Shown here one piece after another: positions 8,212 to 17,079 of a stretch of 64,000 nt of DNA. Every line of letters starts with the position of its first letter. Position 1 is the first letter of the stretch. The translations under genes and the position numbers were made by a program. The stretch is from Solirubrum puertoriconensis (GTDB lineage Bacteria > Bacteroidota > Bacteroidia > Cytophagales > Hymenobacteraceae). The notes below the pieces were generated by a model that ran no database searches, was not told the DNA's origin, and saw only the letters and a program-made list of their open reading frames with translations. The DNA lies in the NCBI RefSeq assembly GCF_001483135.1, contig NZ_LNAL01000006.1, forward strand, positions 1,054,003 through 1,118,002, in the 5' to 3' direction.

Positions 8212-10458
8212 ATGTTATTTGCTACCGAACCCCTCGCACCTTCGCTCGAATCGGCCCGCCGCGTACTCAAGCAGTACTATGGCTACGACACGTTCCGGCC
8301 CATGCAGCAGGACATCATCCAGAGCATCTTGGGTGGGCGCGATACGGTGGTGCTGATGCCGACGGGCGGTGGCAAATCGGTTTGCTTTCAGGTGCCGGCT
8401 ATGGTGCTCGAGGGCGTATGCGTGGTCGTATCACCGCTGATTGCGCTGATGAAAGACCAGGTTGAAGCCCTAAAAGCAAACGGCATTCCGGCTGCGTGCA
8501 TCAACAGCAGCATTGGGCAGGCCGAGCAAAACAGCATTGGCCGCGCTTGCCAGGCCAGCGCCCTCAAGCTGTTGTACGTATCGCCCGAAAAGCTGCTGTC
8601 GGAGGGCTTTCTGAGCTTTTTGAAGCGGATTCGGGTAAGCATGTTTGCCATCGACGAAGCGCACTGCATCTCGTCGTGGGGCCACGATTTCCGGCCCGAA
8701 TACACGCAGCTGCGGGTGTTGCGCGAGCAGTTTGCGGAGGTGCCGATCATTGCCCTCACCGCCACGGCCGACCGCCTTACGCAGCGCGACATTCAGCAAC
8801 AGCTGCGCCTCAACGACCCGCAGGTGTTCCTGTCGTCGTTCGATCGGCCCAACCTCTCGCTCAACGTACGACCGGGGCAAGACCGCGTCAACAACATCAT
8901 CAGCTACGTTAAACAGCGCCCCACCGAGCCGGGCATTGTGTATTGCCTTTCGCGCAAGCAGTGCGAAACCCTGGCCGGTAAGCTCAAAGAGAAAGGCTTC
9001 AGGGCAGGCTTTTACCACGCCGGCATGACGGACCGCGCCCGCTCCGAGGTGCAGGAGCAGTTCTTGCGCGACGATCTGCAGGTAATCTGTGCCACGGTGG
9101 CCTTCGGCATGGGCATCGATAAGAGCAACGTGCGCTGGGTTATTCACTACAACCTGCCCAAGAACATCGAAGGGTACTACCAGGAAATTGGCCGCGGCGG
9201 CCGCGACGGAGCCGCCGCCGAAGCCGTGTTGTTCTACAGCTACGCCGATGTGGCCCAGCTGCGCGACATGATTACCAAGGATGCCGACCCGCGTTTGGCG
9301 CAGCTGAACACCACCAAGCTCGAGCGCATGCAGCAGTTTGCGGAGGCTGCCTCGTGCCGCCGGCGCATTTTGCTGGCGTACTTCGGCGAGGTGCTCGATA
9401 AAGATTGCGGCAACTGCGACATCTGCCGCAATCCGCCCGTAACCTTCGATGGTACTGAGTTGGCTCAGAAAGCGTTATCTGCCGTGGCACGCACGCGCGA
9501 GCAGGCACCGCTCACGCTCATTGCCGACGTGCTCCTGGGGCGGCGTAACCAAGCCGTTATCAGCCGCGGCTACGACCAGATTAAAACCTTTGGTGCGGGC
9601 GCCAACCTCTCGTTTCTGGACTGGCAAAGCTACCTGCACCAGCTCCTCAACGACGGCCTGCTGTACATTGCCTACGAGCAAGGCTACGCCTTGAAGCTTA
9701 CTGACCTAGGGTGGCAAGTGTTGAAAGGGGAGCGGAAGCAGCAGCTGAAGCAGTTCCAGGTACCGGCCAAGGCCGAAAAGGCACCGAAGGGCCGTGCCGC
9801 CAAAGCCGCAGCTGGGCCGCGACTCGTGTCGGTTACCGACGACCTGTTCGACCGCCTGCGCCAGCTGCGAAAGCGCATTGCCGATCAGCAAGGTGTGCCG
9901 CCTTACGTGGTGTTTTCGGATACTACGCTGCAGGAAATGGCTATTGAACGGCCGCGCACGCGCACGGCCATGCTGGCTATTTCGGGTGTGGGCATGAAGA
10001 AGTTCGAAACATACGGCGAGCAGTTTATTCAGCTGATCAACGAACAAGCCGGTGCCCCATCGCCCGACGACGTGCCCGACCTAGGCGAAGACGAAGTGCC
10101 TGCTTCGCCGAAAAAGCGACCCGCTGCGGGCAGCACTTTCCTCGATTCGTGGAAGCTGCACCGCCAAGGCCTTTCGGTTGAGCAGGTTGCCGAGCAGCGC
10201 GGCTTGTCGCCCAGTACCGTAAAGTCGCACCTCGAAACCCTGTACGAGAAAGGCTACCAGTTGCGTACCGAAGAATTCCTGACCATGGATGACTTCGCCC
10301 AGATTAAGATGGCGGCGCAGGAGCTCGGCCCCGAACTGCGCCTGCGCGACTTGTTCGACCACCTACGCGAACGGTACGACTACTTCCAGCTGCGCATTGC
10401 CCTGATTTACGACAAGCGCATGCGCGGCGAACTGCCTGCCCAACCCGTTGAGGCTTAG
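8212..10458 (+). CDS. recQ: ATP-dependent DNA helicase RecQ with C-terminal HTH domain
   Basis: RecQ is a 3'-5' superfamily 2 helicase acting in recombination and stalled-fork repair. The 748-residue protein shows Walker A PTGGGKS (about residue 52), the DEAH box AIDEAHCISSWGHDF (about 148), the TATAD motif III, the QEIGRGGRDG motif VI, the zinc-binding cysteines of the RQC region (SCRRR, CGNCDIC, about 380-406), a winged helix, an HRDC domain (about 545-620), and finally a helix-turn-helix (LSVEQVAEQRGLSPSTVKSH, about 652-671). The last module is an extra feature compared with E. coli RecQ (609 residues) and is also known from other Bacteroidota and Firmicutes. It is monocistronic and followed by a strong hairpin at 10514. 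Confidence 0.96.
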   Translation: MLFATEPLAPSLESARRVLKQYYGYDTFRPMQQDIIQSILGGRDTVVLMPTGGGKSVCFQVPAMVLEGVCVVVSPLIALMKDQVEALKANGIPAACINSSIGQAEQNSIGRACQASALKLLYVSPEKLLSEGFLSFLKRIRVSMFAIDEAHCISSWGHDFRPEYTQLRVLREQFAEVPIIALTATADRLTQRDIQQQLRLNDPQVFLSSFDRPNLSLNVRPGQDRVNNIISYVKQRPTEPGIVYCLSRKQCETLAGKLKEKGFRAGFYHAGMTDRARSEVQEQFLRDDLQVICATVAFGMGIDKSNVRWVIHYNLPKNIEGYYQEIGRGGRDGAAAEAVLFYSYADVAQLRDMITKDADPRLAQLNTTKLERMQQFAEAASCRRRILLAYFGEVLDKDCGNCDICRNPPVTFDGTELAQKALSAVARTREQAPLTLIADVLLGRRNQAVISRGYDQIKTFGAGANLSFLDWQSYLHQLLNDGLLYIAYEQGYALKLTDLGWQVLKGERKQQLKQFQVPAKAEKAPKGRAAKAAAGPRLVSVTDDLFDRLRQLRKRIADQQGVPPYVVFSDTTLQEMAIERPRTRTAMLAISGVGMKKFETYGEQFIQLINEQAGAPSPDDVPDLGEDEVPASPKKRPAAGSTFLDSWKLHRQGLSVEQVAEQRGLSPSTVKSHLETLYEKGYQLRTEEFLTMDDFAQIKMAAQELGPELRLRDLFDHLRERYDYFQLRIALIYDKRMRGELPAQPVEA

Positions 10459-10513
10459 TTCGCCACCTTCCGCAGGTGTGCACCTTAGCAATAACTAAGG
10501 TCTGCAGGTTGTC

Positions 10514-10573
10514 AGCTGCACCACCTGTTGCCTAGGCTTAAAGCAAGCTGGGTAGCAGGTGGTGCAGCTTTTT
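10514..10573 (+). terminator. terminator of recQ
   Basis: AGCTGCACCACCTG (10514-10527) pairs perfectly with CAGGTGGTGCAGCT (10556-10569), followed by a T run. The 28-base loop contains a CCTAGG palindrome. Confidence 0.8.
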
Positions 10574-10681
10574 ATCACACACATTGTTTAGCCAAAATAG
10601 CCTGCCTTAAATATCTTCTCTCAGTGCATATTTGAGCTTAGCAAATTGCTACTTTGTAGAGTCAAGCAATTGCTGTTCTTC

Positions 10682-11386
10682 ATGCCTAGGTTTTCGCCCG
10701 TTCTCCGTACCCTGCAGGTGCTCATTGGCCTTGCGGTGTTGCTGTTTGCGGGGCGCATGTTGGTGCTTATTGTGCCGTACTTAAGCTTTGAGCCAGGTAT
10801 CGAATTTCTTACCACCAAAACGGCCGCAACCAACAGCAACCTGCTGTTTAGGGTGGGGTTTTACGTGCACATCACCAGCAGTTTGGTGGCTTTGCTGGTA
10901 GGGCTGCCGCAGTTCTTTCCGCAGCTGATGCGGCACCGGCGGGTGTTGCATCGGCAGTTAGGCAAGGTGTACGTAGCCACTATTCTGGCCTTGGCAGCAC
11001 CCTCGGGACTCGTTTTGGCCTTGTATGCCAACGGTGGGCTGGTAGCCAAAGTAGGCTTTACCATGCAGTGCCTGGTGTGGTGGCTGGCCACTTGGCAGGC
11101 CTACCAATTGGCGCGCGGCAGGCAATGGCAAGCCCATACCGAGTGGATGGTGCGCGGCTTTGCCATCACTTTAGCGGCTATGAGCCTGCGCCTCGAAAGC
11201 TATTTTATGTACTATTTCTTGGGCACCAAGCCTATGGAAACTTACCTCACCGTAACGTGGCTCTCCTGGACGGGTAATTTGCTGTTGGCCGAAGTGCTGT
11301 TGCAAGTCGGCTTGGCCAAACGCCTGTTGCGCGATTTTGCTGCTCCCAAACCTTCTCTCAAAGCTCAGCCTGCTGTACCCGCATGA
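10682..11386 (+). CDS. DUF2306 domain membrane protein
   Basis: A 234-residue protein with about six transmembrane helices. The segment HITSSLVALLVGLPQF...HRRVLHRQLGKVYV is characteristic of DUF2306, a family of predicted inner-membrane proteins with conserved histidines that may hold haem or a quinone; the biochemical function is not established. The ATG at 10682 is favoured over an in-frame start at 10646, because the extra leader contains no conserved sequence. Its stop codon overlaps the start of the next gene in ATGA (11383-11386), so the two are translationally coupled and probably act together in the envelope. Confidence 0.8.
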   Translation: MPRFSPVLRTLQVLIGLAVLLFAGRMLVLIVPYLSFEPGIEFLTTKTAATNSNLLFRVGFYVHITSSLVALLVGLPQFFPQLMRHRRVLHRQLGKVYVATILALAAPSGLVLALYANGGLVAKVGFTMQCLVWWLATWQAYQLARGRQWQAHTEWMVRGFAITLAAMSLRLESYFMYYFLGTKPMETYLTVTWLSWTGNLLLAEVLLQVGLAKRLLRDFAAPKPSLKAQPAVPA

Positions 11387-12240
11387 AAAAATCTGTGTAC
11401 CTCCTTGCCGTGGCCGCTTTATGCCTGGGTGCATGCCAGCGCCAGCCCGAAGCCAGCCGCCCCGTTGCAGCTGCCAAGCGTACGCAGCCCGCGCAAGCTC
11501 CGGTGGCTGTAGCAACCAGCAACAAAAAAGCAGCCCCCGCGAAAGCGGCCGAACTGCCTGCAAGCCAGCTAACGCCCGAGATGAAAGACTTTCTGCGGGA
11601 ACACGACTTAACCAAAGTGTGGTGCGTGGCCACTGCCGAGGGCCCCGTGGCGTACCCAAACAACGGCTTCTTCGGTGCCGAGCGCTACCGCATTGAGATG
11701 GTGTTTCTGGAAATGCACCGCGACGAGCAACGGCCCGAAGTAATGTACGTGCGCGGCAAAAGCCGCTACAAGAAAATTATCACGCCGTTTGAGGGCACGC
11801 TTACCGTCAGCGAAATTCATAACCTTAAGGCCGACCCCGAAATCCTCATTCGCGAGGGCAACCCCGCCTACTCGGTGGTGGGGCGCTTTGAGCTGCGCGA
11901 AGACCCAACCACCAAAGGCGCCGGCGTGTACCGCGGCCACTTCGGACTCGATTTTCAGCTCGATACCGACGAAAGCTTGCTGCTCGTGGATTCGGGCGAG
12001 CAACTGGCGGCGCGGGCGGCAGGGACGCTGTTCGAGGGCGAGTGGATCAGCAACAAAACCGGCAGCCGCAAACCCATTTTGTGGGGGCAGGATTTTACGG
12101 CTATCGGCAATGAAATTCTGGAAGAGTTTAGCGTGGGTATGCGCGAGGTACAGATCAACCCTAGATACGCCAAGCTCGGCTGGGACAGCTACTGGGAAAA
12201 CGACGAGTGGTGGGTTGATGCCAAAGTGGCTCGCCTTTAG
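11383..12240 (+). CDS. lipoprotein of unknown function
   Basis: The 285-residue product has a lipoprotein signal (MKKSVYLLAVAALCLGACQ, lipobox LGAC), then a low-complexity stretch rich in A, P, K and Q (about 20-65), probably a flexible tether, and a globular beta-rich domain. Visible segments are TKVWCVATAEGPVAYPNNGFF, RGKSRYKKIITPFEGTLTV and GVYRGHFGLDFQLDTDE. I do not recognise a family. It overlaps the DUF2306 gene by four bases (ATGA), so it is made from the same message and may work with that membrane protein. It should be anchored in the inner or outer membrane by its lipid. Confidence 0.75.
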   Translation: MKKSVYLLAVAALCLGACQRQPEASRPVAAAKRTQPAQAPVAVATSNKKAAPAKAAELPASQLTPEMKDFLREHDLTKVWCVATAEGPVAYPNNGFFGAERYRIEMVFLEMHRDEQRPEVMYVRGKSRYKKIITPFEGTLTVSEIHNLKADPEILIREGNPAYSVVGRFELREDPTTKGAGVYRGHFGLDFQLDTDESLLLVDSGEQLAARAAGTLFEGEWISNKTGSRKPILWGQDFTAIGNEILEEFSVGMREVQINPRYAKLGWDSYWENDEWWVDAKVARL

Positions 12241-12433
12241 TGCCTGATGCCTATACCCAAATTGTGTTCGGTTACTGATTAACAGCGACTACGTAGGCCT
12301 TATTGGTAACTCGATACGCATTAGCTAATTCGGAAGTAGCTTGATTGCCAATGTCATGAGCGTCAGATCAACAGCCTTGCTCGCGTGGCGCGACTACCGA
12401 TGATTATTCCTGAATTTTTAGAAAAACTTTCTG

Positions 12434-12446
12434 CTAATTGAATTAG
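12434..12446. promoter_or_regulatory. possible operator upstream of the XRE-S24 repressor
   Basis: CTAATT G AATTAG is a perfect inverted repeat around one base, 80 bases before the repressor start and inside an AT-rich promoter-like stretch. A related GCTAATTC lies at about 12324. Regulators of this class usually control themselves through such dyads, but the assignment is inference. Confidence 0.3.
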
Positions 12447-12525
12447 TAAATAACATTGGCTGTTGCTACCTTCACGAGCCGGTAAGCCACTGAGGGCGAA
12501 TTCCGTTAGCCGGCCACCCCGCCCC

Positions 12526-13365
12526 ATGATCAATACGAACCTCAAATTCTGGCGCCGCGAATTGGGCCTCACCCAAGCGCAGCTTGCTGATAAACTGAGC
12601 ATCAAACGCTCCCTCATCGGAGCTTACGAAGAAGGCCGCGCCGAGCCCAAGCTCACCACTTTGGTGAAGATGGCTCGTCTGTTTGGTATTTCGCTTGATG
12701 CGCTGGTAACCACCGATTTCTCGAAGAAACGCCAAGCTGCTGCCGTAATGCGCCAGCTGCAAAACGTGCCTGCCCTAGGTGCTACCGGTACCGATGGCGC
12801 CGATGTAACGAGTGTGGCCGAAAAAGCCAAAGGCGACAACCTGCGCGTGCTGGCCTTTACCGTTGACCAGAACCAGAACGAAAATATTGAGCTGGTTCCG
12901 CTGAAGGCCTCGGCCGGTTACCTGAATGGCTACGCCGATCAGGAGTTTATCGAGGAGTTGCCTAAGTTCCGCTTGCCCATGCTGGGCCAGAACGGCACGT
13001 TCCGCGCGTTCGAAATTTCGGGCGACTCGATGTTGCCCATTGCCTCAGGTACCGTGATTGTGGGCCGCTACGTGGCCGACTGGAACGAGGTGAAAGACGG
13101 TACGCCTTGCATCGTAGTGAGCAAGAAAGAGGGCATCGTATTCAAGCGCGTTTACAACCGCCTGAAAGAAGCCGCTTCGCTCACGCTTCATTCTGACAAC
13201 CCCGTGTACTCGCCCTACGAGATTGACGTGGAGGACGTGCTCGAAATCTGGGAAGCCAAAAGCTACATCAGCAGCACCTTCCCGATTGCCGACCTTTCGC
13301 TTAACCGTTTGGCCAGCATCGTGCTCGACTTGCAGAAGCAGGTAACCACCATGAAGAAAGCGTAA
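12526..13365 (+). CDS. XRE-family repressor with LexA/CI-type S24 autoprotease domain
   Basis: The 279-residue protein joins an N-terminal XRE helix-turn-helix (about residues 1-60: LTQAQLADKLSIKRSLIGAYE) to a C-terminal S24 peptidase fold. The catalytic dyad can be placed: Ser168 in ISGDSMLP and Lys207 in IVFKRVY. An Ala-Gly pair in KASAGYLNGY (Ala130-Gly131) lies 38 residues before the serine, the same distance as in lambda CI and close to LexA. This is the architecture of a repressor that cleaves itself when RecA filaments form, so a role in DNA damage or another stress response is likely. No prophage surrounds it. The start at 12526 was chosen because the HTH begins at once; an in-frame start at 12463 only adds unconserved residues. 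Confidence 0.88.
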   Translation: MINTNLKFWRRELGLTQAQLADKLSIKRSLIGAYEEGRAEPKLTTLVKMARLFGISLDALVTTDFSKKRQAAAVMRQLQNVPALGATGTDGADVTSVAEKAKGDNLRVLAFTVDQNQNENIELVPLKASAGYLNGYADQEFIEELPKFRLPMLGQNGTFRAFEISGDSMLPIASGTVIVGRYVADWNEVKDGTPCIVVSKKEGIVFKRVYNRLKEAASLTLHSDNPVYSPYEIDVEDVLEIWEAKSYISSTFPIADLSLNRLASIVLDLQKQVTTMKKA

Positions 13366-13390
13366 GTGAGGCCTTAGCCGACACCGTACA

Positions 13391-13424
13391 GCGCCACAAC
13401 CTTAGCGGGTTGTGGCGCTTTTGT
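13391..13424 (+). terminator. terminator of the XRE-S24 gene
   Basis: GCGCCACAAC (13391-13400) pairs with GTTGTGGCGC (13409-13418) with an eight-base loop, followed by TTTTGTTTT. Confidence 0.85.
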
Positions 13425-13652
13425 TTTGGGCCTAGGTCGGTTATGCACGCTGTAAGCCAAGGGTTGGCAAGCACATGCAAACACCACTGGTCGAGGTACA
13501 AATACCTAGTGACACAGGCCGCAAAGCAGAAAATTGGTGAAATACCACGCGCCGCCTGCTAAGCGGGCTCTAACTTAACGCCGCCGAGCCGCGTATGCGG
13601 GGCAGCTTATATTGTATCCTTACCGCACAGGAACCCAAGCCCGACCACGACC

Positions 13653-14372
13653 ATGCTCACTTACATTCCGGCTACCGAACGCTACCACGCCCAGCCCGTT
13701 GCCTGGCTCAGCAGCTTCCACTTGTTCAGCTTTGCCGAGTACTACGACGCCAAGAACATGCACTTTGGGCCGCTGCGCGTGTTCAACGACGATACGGTAG
13801 CCCCGAACGCGGGCTTTCCGCAGCACCCACACCACGAAATGGAGATTGTGAGCATCGTGCTCGACGGCGAAATCATGCACGAGGATACGATGGGCAACAA
13901 AACCACCATTAAAGCCGGCGAGGTGCAGCGCATGACGGCCGGCACTGGCTTGGCGCACTCCGAGTACAACCGTACCGATAAGCCGTTGCACTTCTACCAG
14001 CTGTGGTTTATCCCAAACATGAAGGGCCTGTCGCCGAGCTACGAGCAAAAGGATATTGACTTCTTGGACAGCAAAAACGAGCTGATTCCATTGGTTTCGG
14101 GCCAAAAAGTGCTGGAAGACGTGGTGTATATCAACTCGAACAGCACTATTTACTGGAGCAACCTGCGCGCCGAGAAGGAAATTGAGTTCAAGACTTTCCC
14201 TATCCGCAACACGTTTATTTACCTGAAGGAGGGCAGCATCTTCGTGAACGGCACCGAAATGGGCCCCGGCGACCAGGTGCGCTCTACCGACGAGCACGTC
14301 ATTCATATCCGGGCCGAGCGCGACGCGCAGTTCATCCTCATCGACCTGCCCGCGGCCGAAGCCAACTACTAG
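13653..14372 (+). CDS. pirin family protein
   Basis: Pirins are bicupin proteins that bind iron; bacterial YhhW acts as a quercetin dioxygenase in vitro and others modulate central metabolism. The 239-residue sequence carries the N-terminal cupin metal site HPHHEME (His58, His60) and AHSEYN (His102, Glu104), matching the human pirin ligands His56, His58, His101 and Glu103. The block GLAHSEYNRTDKPLHFYQLW and the C-terminal cupin (FPIRNTFIYLKEGSIFVNG) agree with the family, and the length is normal. It should be a cytoplasmic enzyme or redox-sensing partner. Monocistronic, with its own terminator. Confidence 0.9.
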   Translation: MLTYIPATERYHAQPVAWLSSFHLFSFAEYYDAKNMHFGPLRVFNDDTVAPNAGFPQHPHHEMEIVSIVLDGEIMHEDTMGNKTTIKAGEVQRMTAGTGLAHSEYNRTDKPLHFYQLWFIPNMKGLSPSYEQKDIDFLDSKNELIPLVSGQKVLEDVVYINSNSTIYWSNLRAEKEIEFKTFPIRNTFIYLKEGSIFVNGTEMGPGDQVRSTDEHVIHIRAERDAQFILIDLPAAEANY

Positions 14373-14405
14373 GCGGGTACACCACCTAGGGACTGATAAG
14401 AGTGT

Positions 14406-14434
14406 ACAAAAGCCGGCCCTAGGTCGGCTTTTGT
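14406..14434 (+). terminator. terminator of the pirin gene
   Basis: ACAAAAGCCG (14406-14415) pairs with CGGCTTTTGT (14425-14434). The nine-base loop is GCCCTAGGT, so a CCTAGG palindrome forms the apex of the hairpin. Confidence 0.8.
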
Positions 14435-14624
14435 ATTGTAGGTAACCGGTGCCTCGGTACACCTACTTTGCCAGAACTACTTAGCCCTAAGCTGAGGTTA
14501 ACGCTTGATTTATTACGGGTTTATCGGGCCTTAATTACGTGTGGCGCAGCGCAACAGTAGGTAGAGCGGCCGAGTACCAACTAGCAGGTGCCCACCCTAG
14601 GGCATTTGCTTACGCTCCGAGCTG

Positions 14625-16070
14625 ATGCTGACAATAAACTACGTGGCTAAATGGTTGACGGTGTTGCTTTTTGGGGTACACGCACTGGCTTGTAATACCC
14701 GCGAATCAACTGTATTGGAGCACCGCGCCAGCCAAGCTTTGGGCTCGGGCTTGCCAGTTCGCCTAACCAGCCAAACACCGCAAAAGCCAGTGCGGGTGCA
14801 GATACCGCACTACCCGCTCCGCCACGAAAAAGACCTCGACCGGCTGCTGCAAGAAATTGACGATGCGCGCGTGGTGCTGTTGGGGGAGGCTTCGCACGGC
14901 ACCCACGAGTATTACACCTGGCGCGCGGCCTTGAGCAAGCGCCTGATTCAGGAGAAAGGCTTCGACTTTATTGCCGTGGAAGGGGAGTGGGCCGATTCCT
15001 ACCGCGTCAACAACTTCGTGAAAGGACCTAGGCGCGACAGCATGGCGGCGGTGCAGGTGCTGCGGCACTTCAACCGGTGGCCCACCTGGATGTGGGGCAA
15101 CTACGAAGTGGCCTCGCTGGTAACCTGGCTTAACCAGCAAAACCAACAACGCCCCGCCCCCAACCGCACCGGCTTTTACGGCCTCGATGTGTATTGCTTG
15201 TGGGAAGCACTGGCCGACATGCAACCGCACTTGCAACGCACTAATCCCGAGCTGTTGCTGGCAGCCCGTACAGCCCATAAATGCTTTCAGCCCTTCAGCC
15301 GCGATGCGCAGGAGTACGCTATGGCCGTAGCCCGCGCCGACAAAACTTGCTACTCCGAAATCAACCGCCTCTGGAGAGGCATGGAGCGGCTAACCGGCGG
15401 GGCCGTGCCGAAAGATGAAAACCTGTTTGTGGCCCAGCAACACGCCTTGGTTGCTTACAACGGCGAGCGGTACTACCAAGCCATGACGCGCAGCAGCTCT
15501 GAGTCGTGGAACATTCGAGACCGACACATGATGGAAACCCTGCGCCGCTTGCTCGAGCTACACGGCCCCAGTAGCAAAGCCATTGTGTGGGAGCACAACA
15601 CGCACGTAGGCGATGCACGCTACACAGACATGGCCAGCAGCGCCGAGGTAAACGTGGGCCAACTGGCCCGCCAACAGCTCGGCCGCGAAAACGTGTTCAT
15701 CGTGGGGTTTGGCTCGTACCAGGGCTCCGTAATTGCCGCCGATGCCTGGGGCTCACCCATAAAGCACTTGCTGGTACCCGAAGCCAAAGAGGGCAGCTGG
15801 GAACAGCTACTGCACGCCGCCGGCCCTACGGATAAGCTGCTGCTTTCGAAAGACCTGCGCGATATCAGCTTTTTCAAAAAGCGCCTAGGTCACCGAGCCA
15901 TCGGGGTGGTGTACAACCCTCGCTTGGAGCGGTTCGGCAACTACGTGCCGTCGGTAATTCCGCAGCGCTACGATGCCTTTATCTACCTGGACAAAACCAC
16001 TGCACTGCACCCAATCGAAACGCCTGTAAAAGGCAACGAACCGCCTGATTTGTATCCCTCAGGCACTTAG
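14625..16070 (+). CDS. erythromycin esterase family lipoprotein
   Basis: The 481-residue protein belongs to the EreA/EreB-like hydrolase family (PF05139). It has the family signature VVLLGEASHGTHEYYTWR (from about residue 84), VEGEWADSYRVN, and later VWEHNTHVGDARYTD. The glutamate and histidines in GEASHGTHE and EHNTHVGD are the expected catalytic centre. The N-terminus (LLFGVHALACNTRE) looks like a lipobox (ALAC), so it is probably a membrane-anchored periplasmic enzyme. Most chromosomal members have unknown natural substrates, and macrolide resistance should not be assumed. It converges with the next gene, leaving only two bases between stop codons. Confidence 0.85.
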   Translation: MLTINYVAKWLTVLLFGVHALACNTRESTVLEHRASQALGSGLPVRLTSQTPQKPVRVQIPHYPLRHEKDLDRLLQEIDDARVVLLGEASHGTHEYYTWRAALSKRLIQEKGFDFIAVEGEWADSYRVNNFVKGPRRDSMAAVQVLRHFNRWPTWMWGNYEVASLVTWLNQQNQQRPAPNRTGFYGLDVYCLWEALADMQPHLQRTNPELLLAARTAHKCFQPFSRDAQEYAMAVARADKTCYSEINRLWRGMERLTGGAVPKDENLFVAQQHALVAYNGERYYQAMTRSSSESWNIRDRHMMETLRRLLELHGPSSKAIVWEHNTHVGDARYTDMASSAEVNVGQLARQQLGRENVFIVGFGSYQGSVIAADAWGSPIKHLLVPEAKEGSWEQLLHAAGPTDKLLLSKDLRDISFFKKRLGHRAIGVVYNPRLERFGNYVPSVIPQRYDAFIYLDKTTALHPIETPVKGNEPPDLYPSGT

Positions 16071-16072
16071 GC

Positions 16073-16345
16073 TCAGATGATGCGTAAGGTGTAGAGCCAA
16101 AACGAAGCCCACGCAACTCCTAACGAATTCAGAATTAATAAGCCCAGGCTGTGACGGTACCTACTTCTGAAGACAAGAAATGAGCTTACCAATAATAAAT
16201 TAATTGGTACAGAGATAGGTAACGCGAGTAGTCCATACCCCATAGGACCACCTCCTGATTGTAACACAACGAAGGTGAGCTTAACAAACCATAGGGCATT
16301 TTCAAGCAAAATAATCGCCGCTACAAGTGGGTTTGCATATTTCAT
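16073..16345 (-). CDS. small membrane protein of unknown function
   Basis: A 90-residue hydrophobic protein with three predicted helices (about 5-28, 37-60, 68-88). No family is recognised. Its stop codon lies two bases from that of the esterase gene on the other strand. The base composition from here to about 17000 is visibly more AT-rich than the rest of the window, and codons such as ATA and TTA are more frequent, which suggests a recent arrival. Confidence 0.5.
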   Translation of the reverse strand: MKYANPLVAAIILLENALWFVKLTFVVLQSGGGPMGYGLLALPISVPINLLLVSSFLVFRSRYRHSLGLLILNSLGVAWASFWLYTLRII

Positions 16346-16415
16346 AAGAAATTCTTCAAGGCACTGCAGAGCGGCTCACCTTAAACTGCGGAAATACACT
16401 TATTCGAAAGCAAAA

Positions 16416-16451
16416 TAGCGCCGCCCGATCTAAGGGGATGGGGCGACGCTA
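16416..16451. terminator. possible hairpin terminator in the AT-richer pocket
   Basis: TAGCGCCGCCC (16416-16426) pairs with GGGCGACGCTA (16441-16451) with one mismatch. It lies between two minus-strand genes, about 125 bases beyond the DUF4288 stop, with A/T-rich flanks on the left. Confidence 0.4.
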
Positions 16452-16577
16452 CTCACATTAAGTTCAAATGTTCCAGATCTACATTGCGTATTTCTGCTTT
16501 TATTATGCTGCTTGAGGCAGGTAGTCAGTATTCGTAAGTAGTTGCGTTACATGCAGACTGCTGCCTATTTCTACTAC

Positions 16578-16976
16578 CTAGCAACGTTTCCTACTGCCTT
16601 CTTTCGCAAGCCAATATTCTTTAGCTTTTACTAAACTTTTTGCCTTTCTAGCGCTAATGGAGCCGTAGTCCGTCCAAAGTATTTCGGTGCCATCCTCAAT
16701 GTCCTCGTAAACCGGTAAAAGGTCGCCATTACCAATGAAGAAGTTGGTTAACTCAACCCCTTCTTCGTTTCTGAATGTATAGTTGTATTTCTCACCAAGG
16801 CTTGCAGCTTTATCGTATGCTTCGGCCAAAGTGCCGGCTTTAATCAGGATGTAATTTCCCCAGACAGTACAAGAGCTTTTTTCTTTAAAGTCGTCCGCTC
16901 TGCTCGGTTCCGTCCGTTCGATTATTTCGGCGATGAACCAGTTTCCATTATTGGTAATTTTTTCTACTAGTTCCAT
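16578..16976 (-). CDS. DUF4288 domain protein
   Basis: The 132-residue protein fits DUF4288, small cytoplasmic proteins with an N-terminal WFIAEIIER strand, an acidic segment, an ILIKAGTLAEAYDKA helix and a C-terminal GTEILW block; all four are visible. The family is often found near polymorphic-toxin immunity genes or in variable regions, but its role is not known. The Lys- and Asn-rich composition differs from its neighbours, as for the adjacent small membrane protein. No toxin gene is next to it here. Confidence 0.7.
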   Translation of the reverse strand: MELVEKITNNGNWFIAEIIERTEPSRADDFKEKSSCTVWGNYILIKAGTLAEAYDKAASLGEKYNYTFRNEEGVELTNFFIGNGDLLPVYEDIEDGTEILWTDYGSISARKAKSLVKAKEYWLAKEGSRKRC

Positions 16977-17022
16977 AGCTGTACTCTGGCAACCTAATGG
17001 CTGATGTGGTAAAGTGATTTAT

Positions 17023-17070
17023 CTATTGGCTGCCCATCCGCTGTCGAGAAGCAGATTGGGCAGCCAATAG
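17023..17070 (-). terminator. terminator of the M2 peptidase gene
   Basis: CTATTGGCTGCCCA (17023-17036) pairs perfectly with TGGGCAGCCAATAG (17057-17070) with a 20-base loop, just beyond the peptidase stop codon at 17080. Confidence 0.75.
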
Positions 17071-17079
17071 GTCGGGAAA

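Noticed and set aside
14625-16070. Macrolide resistance gene
   Set aside because: It belongs to the erythromycin esterase family but as a chromosomal lipoprotein; nothing in its context indicates resistance.
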